This document shows positions 1 through 7,635 of a DNA stretch of 64,000 bases, in pieces (within the stretch, counting starts at the first letter, position 1; every line of letters starts with the position of its first letter). The stretch is taken from positions 31,096-95,095 of the forward strand of contig JAZKZX010000060.1 of assembly GCA_045612925.1 (NCBI GenBank), in the 5' to 3' direction. A program made the position numbers and the translations under genes. The notes beneath the pieces were generated by a model that saw nothing but the letters and a program-made list of their open reading frames with translations, searched no databases and was not told where the DNA came from. Source of the stretch: UBA1189 sp045612925 (GTDB lineage Bacteria; Bacteroidota; Bacteroidia; Bacteroidales; Bacteroidaceae).

Positions 1-26
1 GCACATGACAATATTGGCGTAAACAA

Positions 27-57
27 TTGCATCTTATGTGTAGATGCATTATTTTTG
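27..57 (+). promoter_or_regulatory. Bacteroidales-type promoter for the AlbA_2/WYL gene
   Basis: A -33-like TTG at 27-29 is followed after 20 nt by TATTTTTG at 50-57, matching the TAnnTTTG -7 element of Bacteroidota sigma factor. The ATG follows about 20 nt downstream. It lacks the dyad that marks other promoters in this island. Confidence 0.55.
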
Positions 58-78
58 CATAGCTAAAAAAAATATAGT

Positions 79-3063
79 ATGATGAAAACGACCCTATCGC
101 AACCCCCATTCTGGCTGAATGTCAAGAAGGAGTATGTCATTGATAACTTTGACAACTTGTTTCAATATCTGCGTAGCTATACCTATGTGGATAGTGCCGA
201 AGCATCCGACAGTGACTTTAACCGTACATTCGACTGCCTGGAAGAGGTGGTCGATGACTACCTGGAGCAGTGTGCTGACGACGGATTTTGCCACAATGTG
301 GCGACGAGGTCGGAGGACCTGAACTTCATGGTCAAGGTGATCAGTACCTATATCATCACGGCCCATAGCAAGAAGGGCAGGGATGTGGGCGATGTGCTGA
401 CGGGGCTAATCGATATCCTTGTGCTGTCGGGGCAGGCCAGCGGCAAAGAGGTGGTAGAGGAACTGAAGGATCTGGTCGTGGGATGCCTCTCGGGAAGGCG
501 TGTCGGCAAGCTGGGTATAACATGGGACCTGGTGGCCAAGCTGGACGAGTACTCGCTGAACTTGTTTTGCCATCATCTGAGTCAGACCACGCTCGAGGGC
601 GAGAAGAACGAGGTGGCGGTATATGAGCAATGTGGCACACTGGTATCGGACAGCCGAGGGGTGCACATCATACCTATGAATTATAGCAACTACACGAAGA
701 CGAGGACGATGGCACCGCTATTTGACTCGCTGGCGGGAGTGGACATCCTGGGCTCGGGCAAGGAGAGGGTGGTGACCTATGAGCAGCTGATGCAGTCGTG
801 CAATATGCTGCTGACTGCGCAGTGCCAGGTGAAACCGTCGCCGACCTTGGTGAAAAAGATCTATGAGGACAAAGCCACCGTGACGGTGCGCGTGGTGGAT
901 ATCAACCATGACCTGTGTGTGGAGACGGTGGACCCCAGCTATGAGAGGGTGAAGGGCAATGTAGCTCTTGACCCAGTATACTGGGAGTTGACGAAGGAGC
1001 AGCTGCTATCGTACCTTAAGGTGGGCGACTACATCAAGGTGACCCGACAATATGACAGCACCTACCCATTTTCCCTGAAGGCGGCATTCGATGCTTTCCA
1101 CGATGGGTATGCCGATGGTGCTGCCGGGGGCGAGTATTGGGCGGTGTGTGAGGAGAAGTATGTGGCTGGCTACCGATGGCTCACTGAAGAGGGGCTCTAT
1201 GTGAATGTGATGGATAGCAGCTCTGACCCCGAGGAGGCGATGGCAGAAGGATACCTCGTGAGGATCAAGGTACGCAACTCGAAGAAGGATAGGTATGGCA
1301 ACCTCGTGCTGAATGGGGCTTACGTGGATGAGGATGAGTGTCCCGATGAGGAATATGAGGAACAGGGCGATGAGTTCAGAAGGGTGGCAAGGAAGAATCT
1401 CTTCGATGCCTTCCTCGAATATTCGGCTCCTGAGGAACCCTATGCCCCGAAGCAGGAGGTGTGCATGGTAGATGAGGGGTATGTGGCTGCTCTGTCGCAT
1501 GTGGTGTACTATCTCTCGCTGCACGAGCGCGACACGCTGGACAGATGCAAGATGCTGCTCGTGGCAAGGTGCCTGGCTACATTGGCAGGGCGCACCGACG
1601 ATGCGGCTTATGTGAAGCACGACATGGATTATATCCACTGTTGCGTGAGGTTTGCCGCAGGTGATGCCCCATCGGACCTGAAGCTCGAGCATGACGAGTG
1701 CTTGGAACAGGTGGCCGAGGTGCACGAGAAGGAGCGTAGGATAGAGGCGCTGAGGCCTTACGACAACCATAACAGCGGCAGGGTGGAGTATTTCTTGTCT
1801 GACGCAAACATCCTCTATGACAATGTGAAGGGACTGGTAGATGCATCGAATATGCTGAAAGATAAGATTAGCCCCTTTGAGATAAACAGAATAAAGAAGA
1901 CGATAGCTACATACCTGGGAGTGGCCGATATGTATAGCAGCATATGCAGCGACCTGACATATTATGGCGAGGAGAGCGATACGCTCGAGTTCAAGTCGTC
2001 AGTGGTGTATACGCCCGGCTCGGGGATGAAGCCTGACCCGGGAAGACAGAAGTGGAACATACTGAAGGCTATCTGTGGATTCCTGAACACCTCGGTGGGA
2101 GGCGAACTGATCATCGGTGTGAATGACAATGGCAACTCGTGCGGACTCGTCAATGACATCGACCGTCTGTATGAGGCCAAGCTGATTCCCGAGAAGTCGG
2201 TGGACAAGCTCAGAAACTATATCAAGAACATCGTGGACTGGGCGTTCGTCGATGACACTGGGGTGGCATCGTATATGGAGATTACGGCTACGCGCATCAA
2301 GTATATCATAGAGAAGAATACCGAGGGCGACTGCATCATACGTCTGCAGATAACTCCCTACGAATATGGCTTGGTGCAGTTTTGCGACAAGCTGGACCGT
2401 CCGGAAGATATTGCTGTATCTTACTACCGAACGAGCGGTGCCACCATACCGATGACCAGTGTGCTGAGGCAGCAGGCCAGGGAGAAGAAGTATGCGAGTA
2501 CGCTCGATGAGAACTCGATAAAGATTCTTGAGATACAGAAGGCCATGCACGAGCGCAATGTGGTGGTGCTCAAAAACTACTCTTCACAATCGGGAATCAA
2601 GGACCGCAGGGTGGAGATCTATCAGCTGCTGCCCAAGCGCAATGCGGTGATCGGGTACGACATAGAGAAGAGGACCATCAGGGAGTTTAAGACGACGAGA
2701 TTCACAAGCATACAAGTAACCAATGACAAGTGGAAGAATGTAACCAAGCACAAGAGGCTGAGCATCGATGTGTTTGATATGCTGGAGTCGCCCAATGTGC
2801 CTCCTATAGAGGTGGTGCTCAAGCTGAAGCGCATCGCCTATAACCTGCTCATAGAGGAGTATCACAACGCGAAAGAGGAGATAAGGGACAACAACGATAG
2901 CGATGCACACGACTATCCCTATGTGTTGCAGACGAAGGTCAACGACATCAAAGGCGTGGGCCGCTTCTATATGGGTCTGGCTAAGGAGATCAAGATCGTG
3001 AAGGGTAAGGAGCTGGCAGACTATGCAAGGGAATACATACGGAGTATTCAGATTGTGGAATAG
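79..3063 (+). CDS. AlbA_2 (Schlafen-like) ATP-binding domain protein with WYL-like C-terminus
   Basis: A 994-residue protein. Residues about 633-770 carry the AlbA_2 signature: ESDTLEFKSS, then FLNTSVGGELIIGVNDNG. That domain is found in regulators and in defence-associated proteins and is thought to bind nucleic acid or nucleotide. Residues about 830-994 resemble a WYL domain plus its WCX extension: a strand with GYDIEKRTIREF, then VVLKLKRIAYNLLIEEY, ending KELADYAREYIRSIQ. Residues 255-330 have an OB/S1-like look. The first 250 residues match nothing I know. ATG codons at 79 and 82 are both possible starts. It converges on a second AlbA_2 gene across a strong hairpin. Family assignment of AlbA_2 is firm; the WYL call is by pattern only, and the biological role is unknown. 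Confidence 0.8.
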   Translation: MMKTTLSQPPFWLNVKKEYVIDNFDNLFQYLRSYTYVDSAEASDSDFNRTFDCLEEVVDDYLEQCADDGFCHNVATRSEDLNFMVKVISTYIITAHSKKGRDVGDVLTGLIDILVLSGQASGKEVVEELKDLVVGCLSGRRVGKLGITWDLVAKLDEYSLNLFCHHLSQTTLEGEKNEVAVYEQCGTLVSDSRGVHIIPMNYSNYTKTRTMAPLFDSLAGVDILGSGKERVVTYEQLMQSCNMLLTAQCQVKPSPTLVKKIYEDKATVTVRVVDINHDLCVETVDPSYERVKGNVALDPVYWELTKEQLLSYLKVGDYIKVTRQYDSTYPFSLKAAFDAFHDGYADGAAGGEYWAVCEEKYVAGYRWLTEEGLYVNVMDSSSDPEEAMAEGYLVRIKVRNSKKDRYGNLVLNGAYVDEDECPDEEYEEQGDEFRRVARKNLFDAFLEYSAPEEPYAPKQEVCMVDEGYVAALSHVVYYLSLHERDTLDRCKMLLVARCLATLAGRTDDAAYVKHDMDYIHCCVRFAAGDAPSDLKLEHDECLEQVAEVHEKERRIEALRPYDNHNSGRVEYFLSDANILYDNVKGLVDASNMLKDKISPFEINRIKKTIATYLGVADMYSSICSDLTYYGEESDTLEFKSSVVYTPGSGMKPDPGRQKWNILKAICGFLNTSVGGELIIGVNDNGNSCGLVNDIDRLYEAKLIPEKSVDKLRNYIKNIVDWAFVDDTGVASYMEITATRIKYIIEKNTEGDCIIRLQITPYEYGLVQFCDKLDRPEDIAVSYYRTSGATIPMTSVLRQQAREKKYASTLDENSIKILEIQKAMHERNVVVLKNYSSQSGIKDRRVEIYQLLPKRNAVIGYDIEKRTIREFKTTRFTSIQVTNDKWKNVTKHKRLSIDVFDMLESPNVPPIEVVLKLKRIAYNLLIEEYHNAKEEIRDNNDSDAHDYPYVLQTKVNDIKGVGRFYMGLAKEIKIVKGKELADYAREYIRSIQIVE

Positions 3064-3086
3064 TTGCTGAGCACAGCATATATGGT

Positions 3087-3127
3087 AAAGAAATCGCATA
3101 ATCTCTTCGACTATGCGATTTCTTTTT
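3087..3127. terminator. Bidirectional terminator between convergent AlbA_2 genes
   Basis: A perfect 14-bp stem (AAAGAAATCGCATA at 3087-3100 and its complement at 3112-3125) with an 11-nt loop and a following T run. The A-rich left arm gives a T run on the other strand, so it can stop transcription from both genes. Confidence 0.85.
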
Positions 3128-3164
3128 GCTGGGGCTTCATGTGGTGCAACTGCACTTTATGTTT

Positions 3165-4919
3165 TTATGCAGGTATGTCGCAAAGATTCTCAAGGGTGTC
3201 CTTTACCTGTAGGAACTTTGCGTTCTTCTGCAGGTCCATCTGGAAACCGAGCGAGTTGGATAGCTGGTTTTCGGTCTTGCGCAGTGCCGAGACACGCTGT
3301 TCGTTAGCTGCTGCTACGAAGTAGATATCGGCTTGTGTGATGCCCTCCATGCCTGTGGTGTTGATCACGCGGTTGCCCTTGAGGGACATGTTGTCGTGTT
3401 GAGACACGTGGTGGATGGGGTGCACCTTGACATACTCGTGCCCATGCTGAGTGCTGAAGCAGGCAAGCATGTCCTCGGCCTTGGCATGGAAGGCCTTGAC
3501 CAGGCGTACATTGTCGCTTCGGCGACCATTCATGTAGCGCTTGCCCTCTTTTTTGTCGAGGTGGAGGTGGTAGGCATCGACTCTGTTGACGCAGCCGTCT
3601 TCGTACACCATGATGAGGTCGTTCTTGCTCGCTGGGCTATGGATGGGGATGCAGTACTCGAGGTCTGTGTCGGTAGGGCGCACCTTGCTCCACGACCAGT
3701 CGCCATTGGAGAAGAGGTTCATGTAGAAGCTGCCGTGGCCCTGTGCCTCCTCGCCGATGAACTTGAGTCGGGTGGGCTGCTCGACCTTCATCGCCACGAG
3801 GGTCTCCTCTTGTTTGTGTTCGGTGGGGAGAAGATCGCCCTCTGTTAGTACGGCCTTGGGGGCAAACTGGAGCGCTTCGGGGCGGGCCATGCAGGCTTTG
3901 TCGAACACCAGCTTGATGATGGCTTCAGAGCGCAGGTGGGTGGTGCGGTTGCCCATACGCTTGAATGCATCGCGCTCATCGTACCAAATGACGCTCTTCG
4001 AGGGCTCTATCTCGATGGTACATATGGTGTGATCGTTGTGCTCGGTGAACTTGATGGATACGTAGTCCTGTGCCACAGGGCCGAGGTGCAGGTTCATGGC
4101 CGAGCGCAGCTTGTTTTCGTAACCGTCTTTGTTGGCTTGGTAGGTGTACTTGTCCTTGTCTGAGGAGTTGAGCATGCCGTAGTCTTGCTCGATGCCTACG
4201 GCATCACCGTTGTCGTTGACTCCTATATATAAAGTGCCCCCCTGGGCATTCATGAACCCTGCTATTGTGCGGAGAATCACGCGCATCTGTGTGTCGATAT
4301 CTGCACCTGTTGCTCGGGCGGGATACACGATCGTGGACTTGAACTCTACCTTATCGCTCTCCTCACCAAACTCACCTACGGGAGTCTCTTCGTTAGAGGA
4401 GGTAGGTAATGCTGTAATAGGTGTGGATAGCTCGGGGAACAGTATCTCGTCGAACACGAGGCGGCTGCGATTGTTATCCCTCTCATGGATGCCCTTGACG
4501 ATGAGCGCTACCTCGTCACCCGGCTGCATGAGCTTCTGTTGGGGGCTGGGCTTGTACATATGACTCAAGCCGAAGACGTCAGTTACTACATAGAAGAGCG
4601 TGTCGTTGAAGGTCTTGAGGCTTTCGACGATGAAGAGAGCCTTCTTCTCCTCTCCACGATATGCCTCGGGGTAGAGCACCATGAGCAGGATCTCCTTGCT
4701 TTGCTCGAGCACCAGCTTGCCTGAACCGTATACCTCCTTTACATAGCACTTCATGAGGTTAGCTGGTACTTGGGGTGAGGCCCAGTCCCACTCGGTCTGG
4801 AAGTCGAAGGCGTTGACAGAGAAGGTGTCACCTTGATCATCCTTTAAGTAGATGCGGTTGTTGCTGATGCCTGTAACTGTGAAGTTGTAGTACTCGCCTG
4901 CGCAATAGGTCTTTTTCAT
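3165..4919 (-). CDS. AlbA_2 (Schlafen-like) domain protein
   Basis: A 584-residue protein. Residues about 187-330 hold the AlbA_2 domain: ESDKVEFKSTIVYPA, then AGFMNAQGGTLYIGVNDNGDAVGI, closely matching the same region of the convergent gene at 79-3063. The N-terminal 165 residues look like two small beta-barrel (S1/OB-like) units. The C-terminal 200 residues are beta-rich and unassigned; a stretch around LIMVYEDGCVNRV faintly recalls a gyrase-type beta-pinwheel, but I would not rely on it. Its promoter at 4964-5012 carries the island-wide dyad. Likely a nucleic-acid-binding regulator or effector; exact role unknown. Confidence 0.8.
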   Translation of the reverse strand: MKKTYCAGEYYNFTVTGISNNRIYLKDDQGDTFSVNAFDFQTEWDWASPQVPANLMKCYVKEVYGSGKLVLEQSKEILLMVLYPEAYRGEEKKALFIVESLKTFNDTLFYVVTDVFGLSHMYKPSPQQKLMQPGDEVALIVKGIHERDNNRSRLVFDEILFPELSTPITALPTSSNEETPVGEFGEESDKVEFKSTIVYPARATGADIDTQMRVILRTIAGFMNAQGGTLYIGVNDNGDAVGIEQDYGMLNSSDKDKYTYQANKDGYENKLRSAMNLHLGPVAQDYVSIKFTEHNDHTICTIEIEPSKSVIWYDERDAFKRMGNRTTHLRSEAIIKLVFDKACMARPEALQFAPKAVLTEGDLLPTEHKQEETLVAMKVEQPTRLKFIGEEAQGHGSFYMNLFSNGDWSWSKVRPTDTDLEYCIPIHSPASKNDLIMVYEDGCVNRVDAYHLHLDKKEGKRYMNGRRSDNVRLVKAFHAKAEDMLACFSTQHGHEYVKVHPIHHVSQHDNMSLKGNRVINTTGMEGITQADIYFVAAANEQRVSALRKTENQLSNSLGFQMDLQKNAKFLQVKDTLENLCDIPA

Positions 4920-4963
4920 AATCTTAAAGTATTAAATGTTTATTGTTATTGATTTTTCTGTTG

Positions 4964-5012
4964 CAAAGGTAGGTCAATAAAATAAGAAAGGCTGTGAATC
5001 TTGTACACAGCC
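4964..5012 (-). promoter_or_regulatory. Dyad-type promoter for the 584-aa AlbA_2 gene
   Basis: On the minus strand a -7 box TACCTTTG (plus strand 4964-4971) lies downstream of an inverted repeat: GGCTGTG at 4990-4996, spacer AATCTTGTA at 4997-5005, CACAGCC at 5006-5012. The spacer begins 26 nt from the -7 box end, the same distance as in five other promoters of this island. No good -33 TTTG is present, so the dyad occupies that place and may bind an activator. Confidence 0.75.
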
Positions 5013-5088
5013 CTTTGAACTACAAATTTGAACGGAATACAGACCTATTGTTATAGCTGCGCCCCCTCGATTGGATTTATCATCGCCA

Positions 5089-5742
5089 TCAAAGCTCGAT
5101 GGTGTAGCATACCTCTTCGTCGCGGCAGGCATCGAGGTTGATGCCTACGCGCTCGGCTACAAAGGCGTGGTCGTGCTCGCACACCCAACTGTAGTATTCG
5201 TCCATATCCCATTGGGCGGCGTCATCATCATCCCAGTCCTCTTCATAGAGTCTGTCATAGATGGATCGGTTGTCTTCCGCATCGGCATTCTCGTCTTCCT
5301 CTTTCGCGTCGGCGTCTTCATCTTCTTCCTCTTCTTCCTCATTGAGCTCCTCATCGTAGAATGCTGAACAGAAGCGACAATCGAAGGTCTCTTCCTCTTC
5401 TTCCTTCTTCACTGGGGTGTAGAGCCCGTTGCGCACATCCTCCTTGATGGCTTCGTCGAGGCACTCGTCGAGGCATTCGTTGTAGGCTTCGTAGAGCCAA
5501 TACTCTTCGACCATGTAGTAGAACTTCTCTTCCAACTGCTCGTGCAGGGGCTCGAGCACTGTGGTGCCCTGGGCGATAGCCTTGGTAATGTCTTCGCAGG
5601 TGATCTTCTCCTTTCCAATCTGGCGGAGCGCCTCTAACTGTGCGTCGTCGACCTCGACTTCGATGTTCTGTTCACTGCCGTGTCCGTGTCCGCTACAGCT
5701 ATAGCCGTAGAAGGCTTCTAATAATACTTTAATCTTTGTCAT
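5089..5742 (-). CDS. Acidic protein of unknown function
   Basis: A 217-residue protein whose central part (about residues 115-165) is nearly all Glu and Asp, with a CRFC motif just before it. I recognise no domain. The start at 5742 (MTKIKVLLEAFYGYSC) is preferred over an upstream in-frame start at 5895 because the longer form would run 85 bp into the end of the upstream pfkB gene on the same strand and its extra residues look non-coding. It lies 68 nt downstream of pfkB and is probably transcribed with it. The acidic tract suggests a nucleic-acid mimic or a metal/protein-binding linker, which is only a guess. Confidence 0.7.
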   Translation of the reverse strand: MTKIKVLLEAFYGYSCSGHGHGSEQNIEVEVDDAQLEALRQIGKEKITCEDITKAIAQGTTVLEPLHEQLEEKFYYMVEEYWLYEAYNECLDECLDEAIKEDVRNGLYTPVKKEEEEETFDCRFCSAFYDEELNEEEEEEDEDADAKEEDENADAEDNRSIYDRLYEEDWDDDDAAQWDMDEYYSWVCEHDHAFVAERVGINLDACRDEEVCYTIEL

Positions 5743-5810
5743 ATATAAAGATAGATAAATGTGAGGGTTTAATATGTAGATGTCAGTGTGTGTGGGTGTC
5801 GTCGGCTTTT

Positions 5811-6743
5811 TCAGCCCTGCTCGGCATCGATCATGCCCTTGCTGCTGAGGTAGGAGACGGAGCGCGAGGCAGTGAGGGTGGCCTCGGACAAGCACTCGTG
5901 GATGACGGGGACGGTCATCTGGTCGAGGGTGAGGAGGTCGCGCTGGCAGAGGGAGGCGATGAACTGGCTGGTGGTCCAGTCGCCAGCGCCCTCGGTGTCG
6001 ACGACATGCGCGTTGGGGATGGGGGCGACCTTGACCCAGCCCTGCCCGCGGAGGTTGAACTCGAGGCCTTCGGCACCCAGGGTGCGGATGAGGAGTTTGT
6101 CGGTGCAGCGGTCGGCAAAGGTGAGGTCGCTGACCTTCTCGTGGCTAAACTTGATGATGTCGCTCACCATGACGCCCTTGAGGAAGCGCTGCTGGGGGGC
6201 ATCGCTCTCGGGCTCGAAGTAGATGAGCGTGCCTCGCTGGCGCAGCTCGCTGGCAAGGTAGCGGAGACCTGCCTCGGAGGCATCGAAGAAGAAGATGTCG
6301 GGCGTGAAGTCGAGCGCAGCCATGAAGCGTGGGGCCTCGTCGCGCACACGGAGGAAGCGGCGCTTGGGAAAGCGGCTCCCTGGCGAGGTGGCTCGAAACG
6401 AGGTGGTGGGGGTGCCGGTGAGTCTGTCGCGCTTGTGGGTGCAGCGCATGAGGGTGGTGCCACCGCTCTCGCTATTCTCGACGAAGCGTATGTCGGCTCC
6501 GTAGCGGCGGAGGTCGTCCCTGATCTGTAGACCCTGAGCAGAGAGGTCGAGGTGGGCGATGGGGTAGGTGGCTACTCCCAGGTAGGGGAGCATGCAACTG
6601 ACGTTGCCGCAGGTGTTGCCCACACACTCGGTGACGATGGTCTCGGTGAAGGGGTTGCGGCTACCAATGACGAATCCCTGGGGATAGTCGCGGGTGACGA
6701 TGGTGTCGAGGGCGAAGTTGCCACTCAAAAGGCAGGTTTTCAT
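5811..6743 (-). CDS. PfkB-family carbohydrate/nucleoside kinase
   Basis: A 310-residue protein with the ribokinase fold: N-terminal strand with GNFALDTI, the GNTCGNVSCMLPYLGV segment that binds substrate, and the C-terminal anion-hole motif DTEGAGD at 249-255 with catalytic Asp255. The substrate cannot be told; sugars and nucleosides are both phosphorylated by this family. Start at 6743 (MKTCLLSGNF) is chosen because it matches family N-termini and lies just below the dyad promoter; the longer frame to 6926 overlaps the neighbouring gene. A degraded copy of its last 40 or so codons is found at 13048-13190, showing that this gene or its 3' end has been duplicated. Confidence 0.85.
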   Translation of the reverse strand: MKTCLLSGNFALDTIVTRDYPQGFVIGSRNPFTETIVTECVGNTCGNVSCMLPYLGVATYPIAHLDLSAQGLQIRDDLRRYGADIRFVENSESGGTTLMRCTHKRDRLTGTPTTSFRATSPGSRFPKRRFLRVRDEAPRFMAALDFTPDIFFFDASEAGLRYLASELRQRGTLIYFEPESDAPQQRFLKGVMVSDIIKFSHEKVSDLTFADRCTDKLLIRTLGAEGLEFNLRGQGWVKVAPIPNAHVVDTEGAGDWTTSQFIASLCQRDLLTLDQMTVPVIHECLSEATLTASRSVSYLSSKGMIDAEQG

Positions 6744-6769
6744 GTGTATATTCTGTTTGTGTACGGAGG

Positions 6770-6821
6770 CAAAGATAGTGAAAATATTTAACATAGGTCG
6801 TGAATCTTGTACACTACCTAT
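6770..6821 (-). promoter_or_regulatory. Dyad-type promoter for pfkB
   Basis: The -7 box TATCTTTG is at 6770-6777 (minus strand). The inverted repeat ATAGGTCGTG (6793-6802) / CACTACCTAT (6812-6821) flanks the spacer AATCTTGTA at 6803-6811, again 26 nt from the -7 box. The outer stem differs in sequence from the other copies but stays paired in 9 of 10 positions. It overlaps the stop codon of the upstream WG gene. Confidence 0.75.
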
Positions 6822-7534
6822 AAGAATATGCCTGAATGGTAAAGGAAGGCTTGATTGATGTCTTCGGTGAACTGACCCTTGGAGTCGATGTAGCCCCACT
6901 GACCGTGAAGGTTGACCTTGATCCAACCGAGGTGCTGGGGGATGTGTATCTCATCGTAGATGGGTGGAAGGGGTAGGGCGGTGCCGTATAGACCTACTTT
7001 GCCGTCCTTGCGTAGCTCGATGTAGGGGGTGCCAGGGTGTGCGTCGAGGCTGTCGTAGACGGGGGTAAGTAGCTCTATGTATCTCTGATTGCCGTTGAGT
7101 GAGAGCAGGCCTACCTTTCCGTCGCGACGGAAGGAACAGAGGTCGATGATCTCGGCATAGGGTTCGATGACATCGCAGACGAAGGGGTACATCTCCGTGC
7201 CTAGGCCATCGGCCTTGACGATGCCATACTTGTTGCCACAGCGGGCGATGTAGATTAAGGTGGTGCCAACGCTATCGATGAGGCGGAGCTCGTCGTAGAG
7301 GGGTGCGACCAACTCGACATCGAACAGGGCGTGGTACACACCGTAGCGTCCGTCGTGCTCAAATACTTCGGCATATGAAGCGATGTTGCGATAGTGCCAT
7401 GCCTCATTCTCGAGTCGGATGCGTGTGTCGTCATCGTGCTCGGCTGTTTCAAACTTGAGCATCAGTTCGTTGAGGCTCTCACGGGTAAGTGGGCGCAACT
7501 CCTCGATGGGGTTGCCAAACATGTCGAGGTACAT
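6818..7534 (-). CDS. WG-repeat protein
   Basis: A 238-residue protein made of repeated units of the WG (KWG) type: DGRYGVYHALFDVELVAPLYDEL, NKYGIVKADG, DGKVGLLSLNG, DGKVGLYG, and a final HGQWGYIDSKGQF. Each unit has aromatic-Gly followed by a strand and a P.YDE-type turn. These repeats are thought to form beta-hairpin scaffolds for protein binding; no catalytic residues are expected. No signal peptide, so cytoplasmic. It lies between the AAA+ gene and pfkB on the same strand. It is more distant from the two WG proteins at 9458 and 13417 than those are from each other. Confidence 0.85.
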   Translation of the reverse strand: MYLDMFGNPIEELRPLTRESLNELMLKFETAEHDDDTRIRLENEAWHYRNIASYAEVFEHDGRYGVYHALFDVELVAPLYDELRLIDSVGTTLIYIARCGNKYGIVKADGLGTEMYPFVCDVIEPYAEIIDLCSFRRDGKVGLLSLNGNQRYIELLTPVYDSLDAHPGTPYIELRKDGKVGLYGTALPLPPIYDEIHIPQHLGWIKVNLHGQWGYIDSKGQFTEDINQAFLYHSGIFL

Positions 7535-7635
7535 AGGGGGGTGATAATTAGGAGTTAGGGATTAGGAGTTAGGGAGAATGCTTGTTTGCTGCATCCTTTC
7601 ATCTTAAAGCGTTAGTCTGTAATCGTTAGCATCGT

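Noticed and set aside
1006..1770. 254-codon open frame antisense to the AlbA_2/WYL gene
   Set aside because: It lies wholly inside a well-supported gene, has no promoter or domain, and is rich in His/Leu as expected for a reverse-frame shadow.
3333..3848. 171-codon plus-strand frame over the second AlbA_2 gene
   Set aside because: Val/His/Ala-rich shadow, opposite to a gene with clear AlbA_2 motifs.
5736..6530. 264-codon plus-strand frame over pfkB
   Set aside because: Gly/Ala/Glu-rich shadow of a GC-rich gene; the minus strand has the full PfkB motifs.
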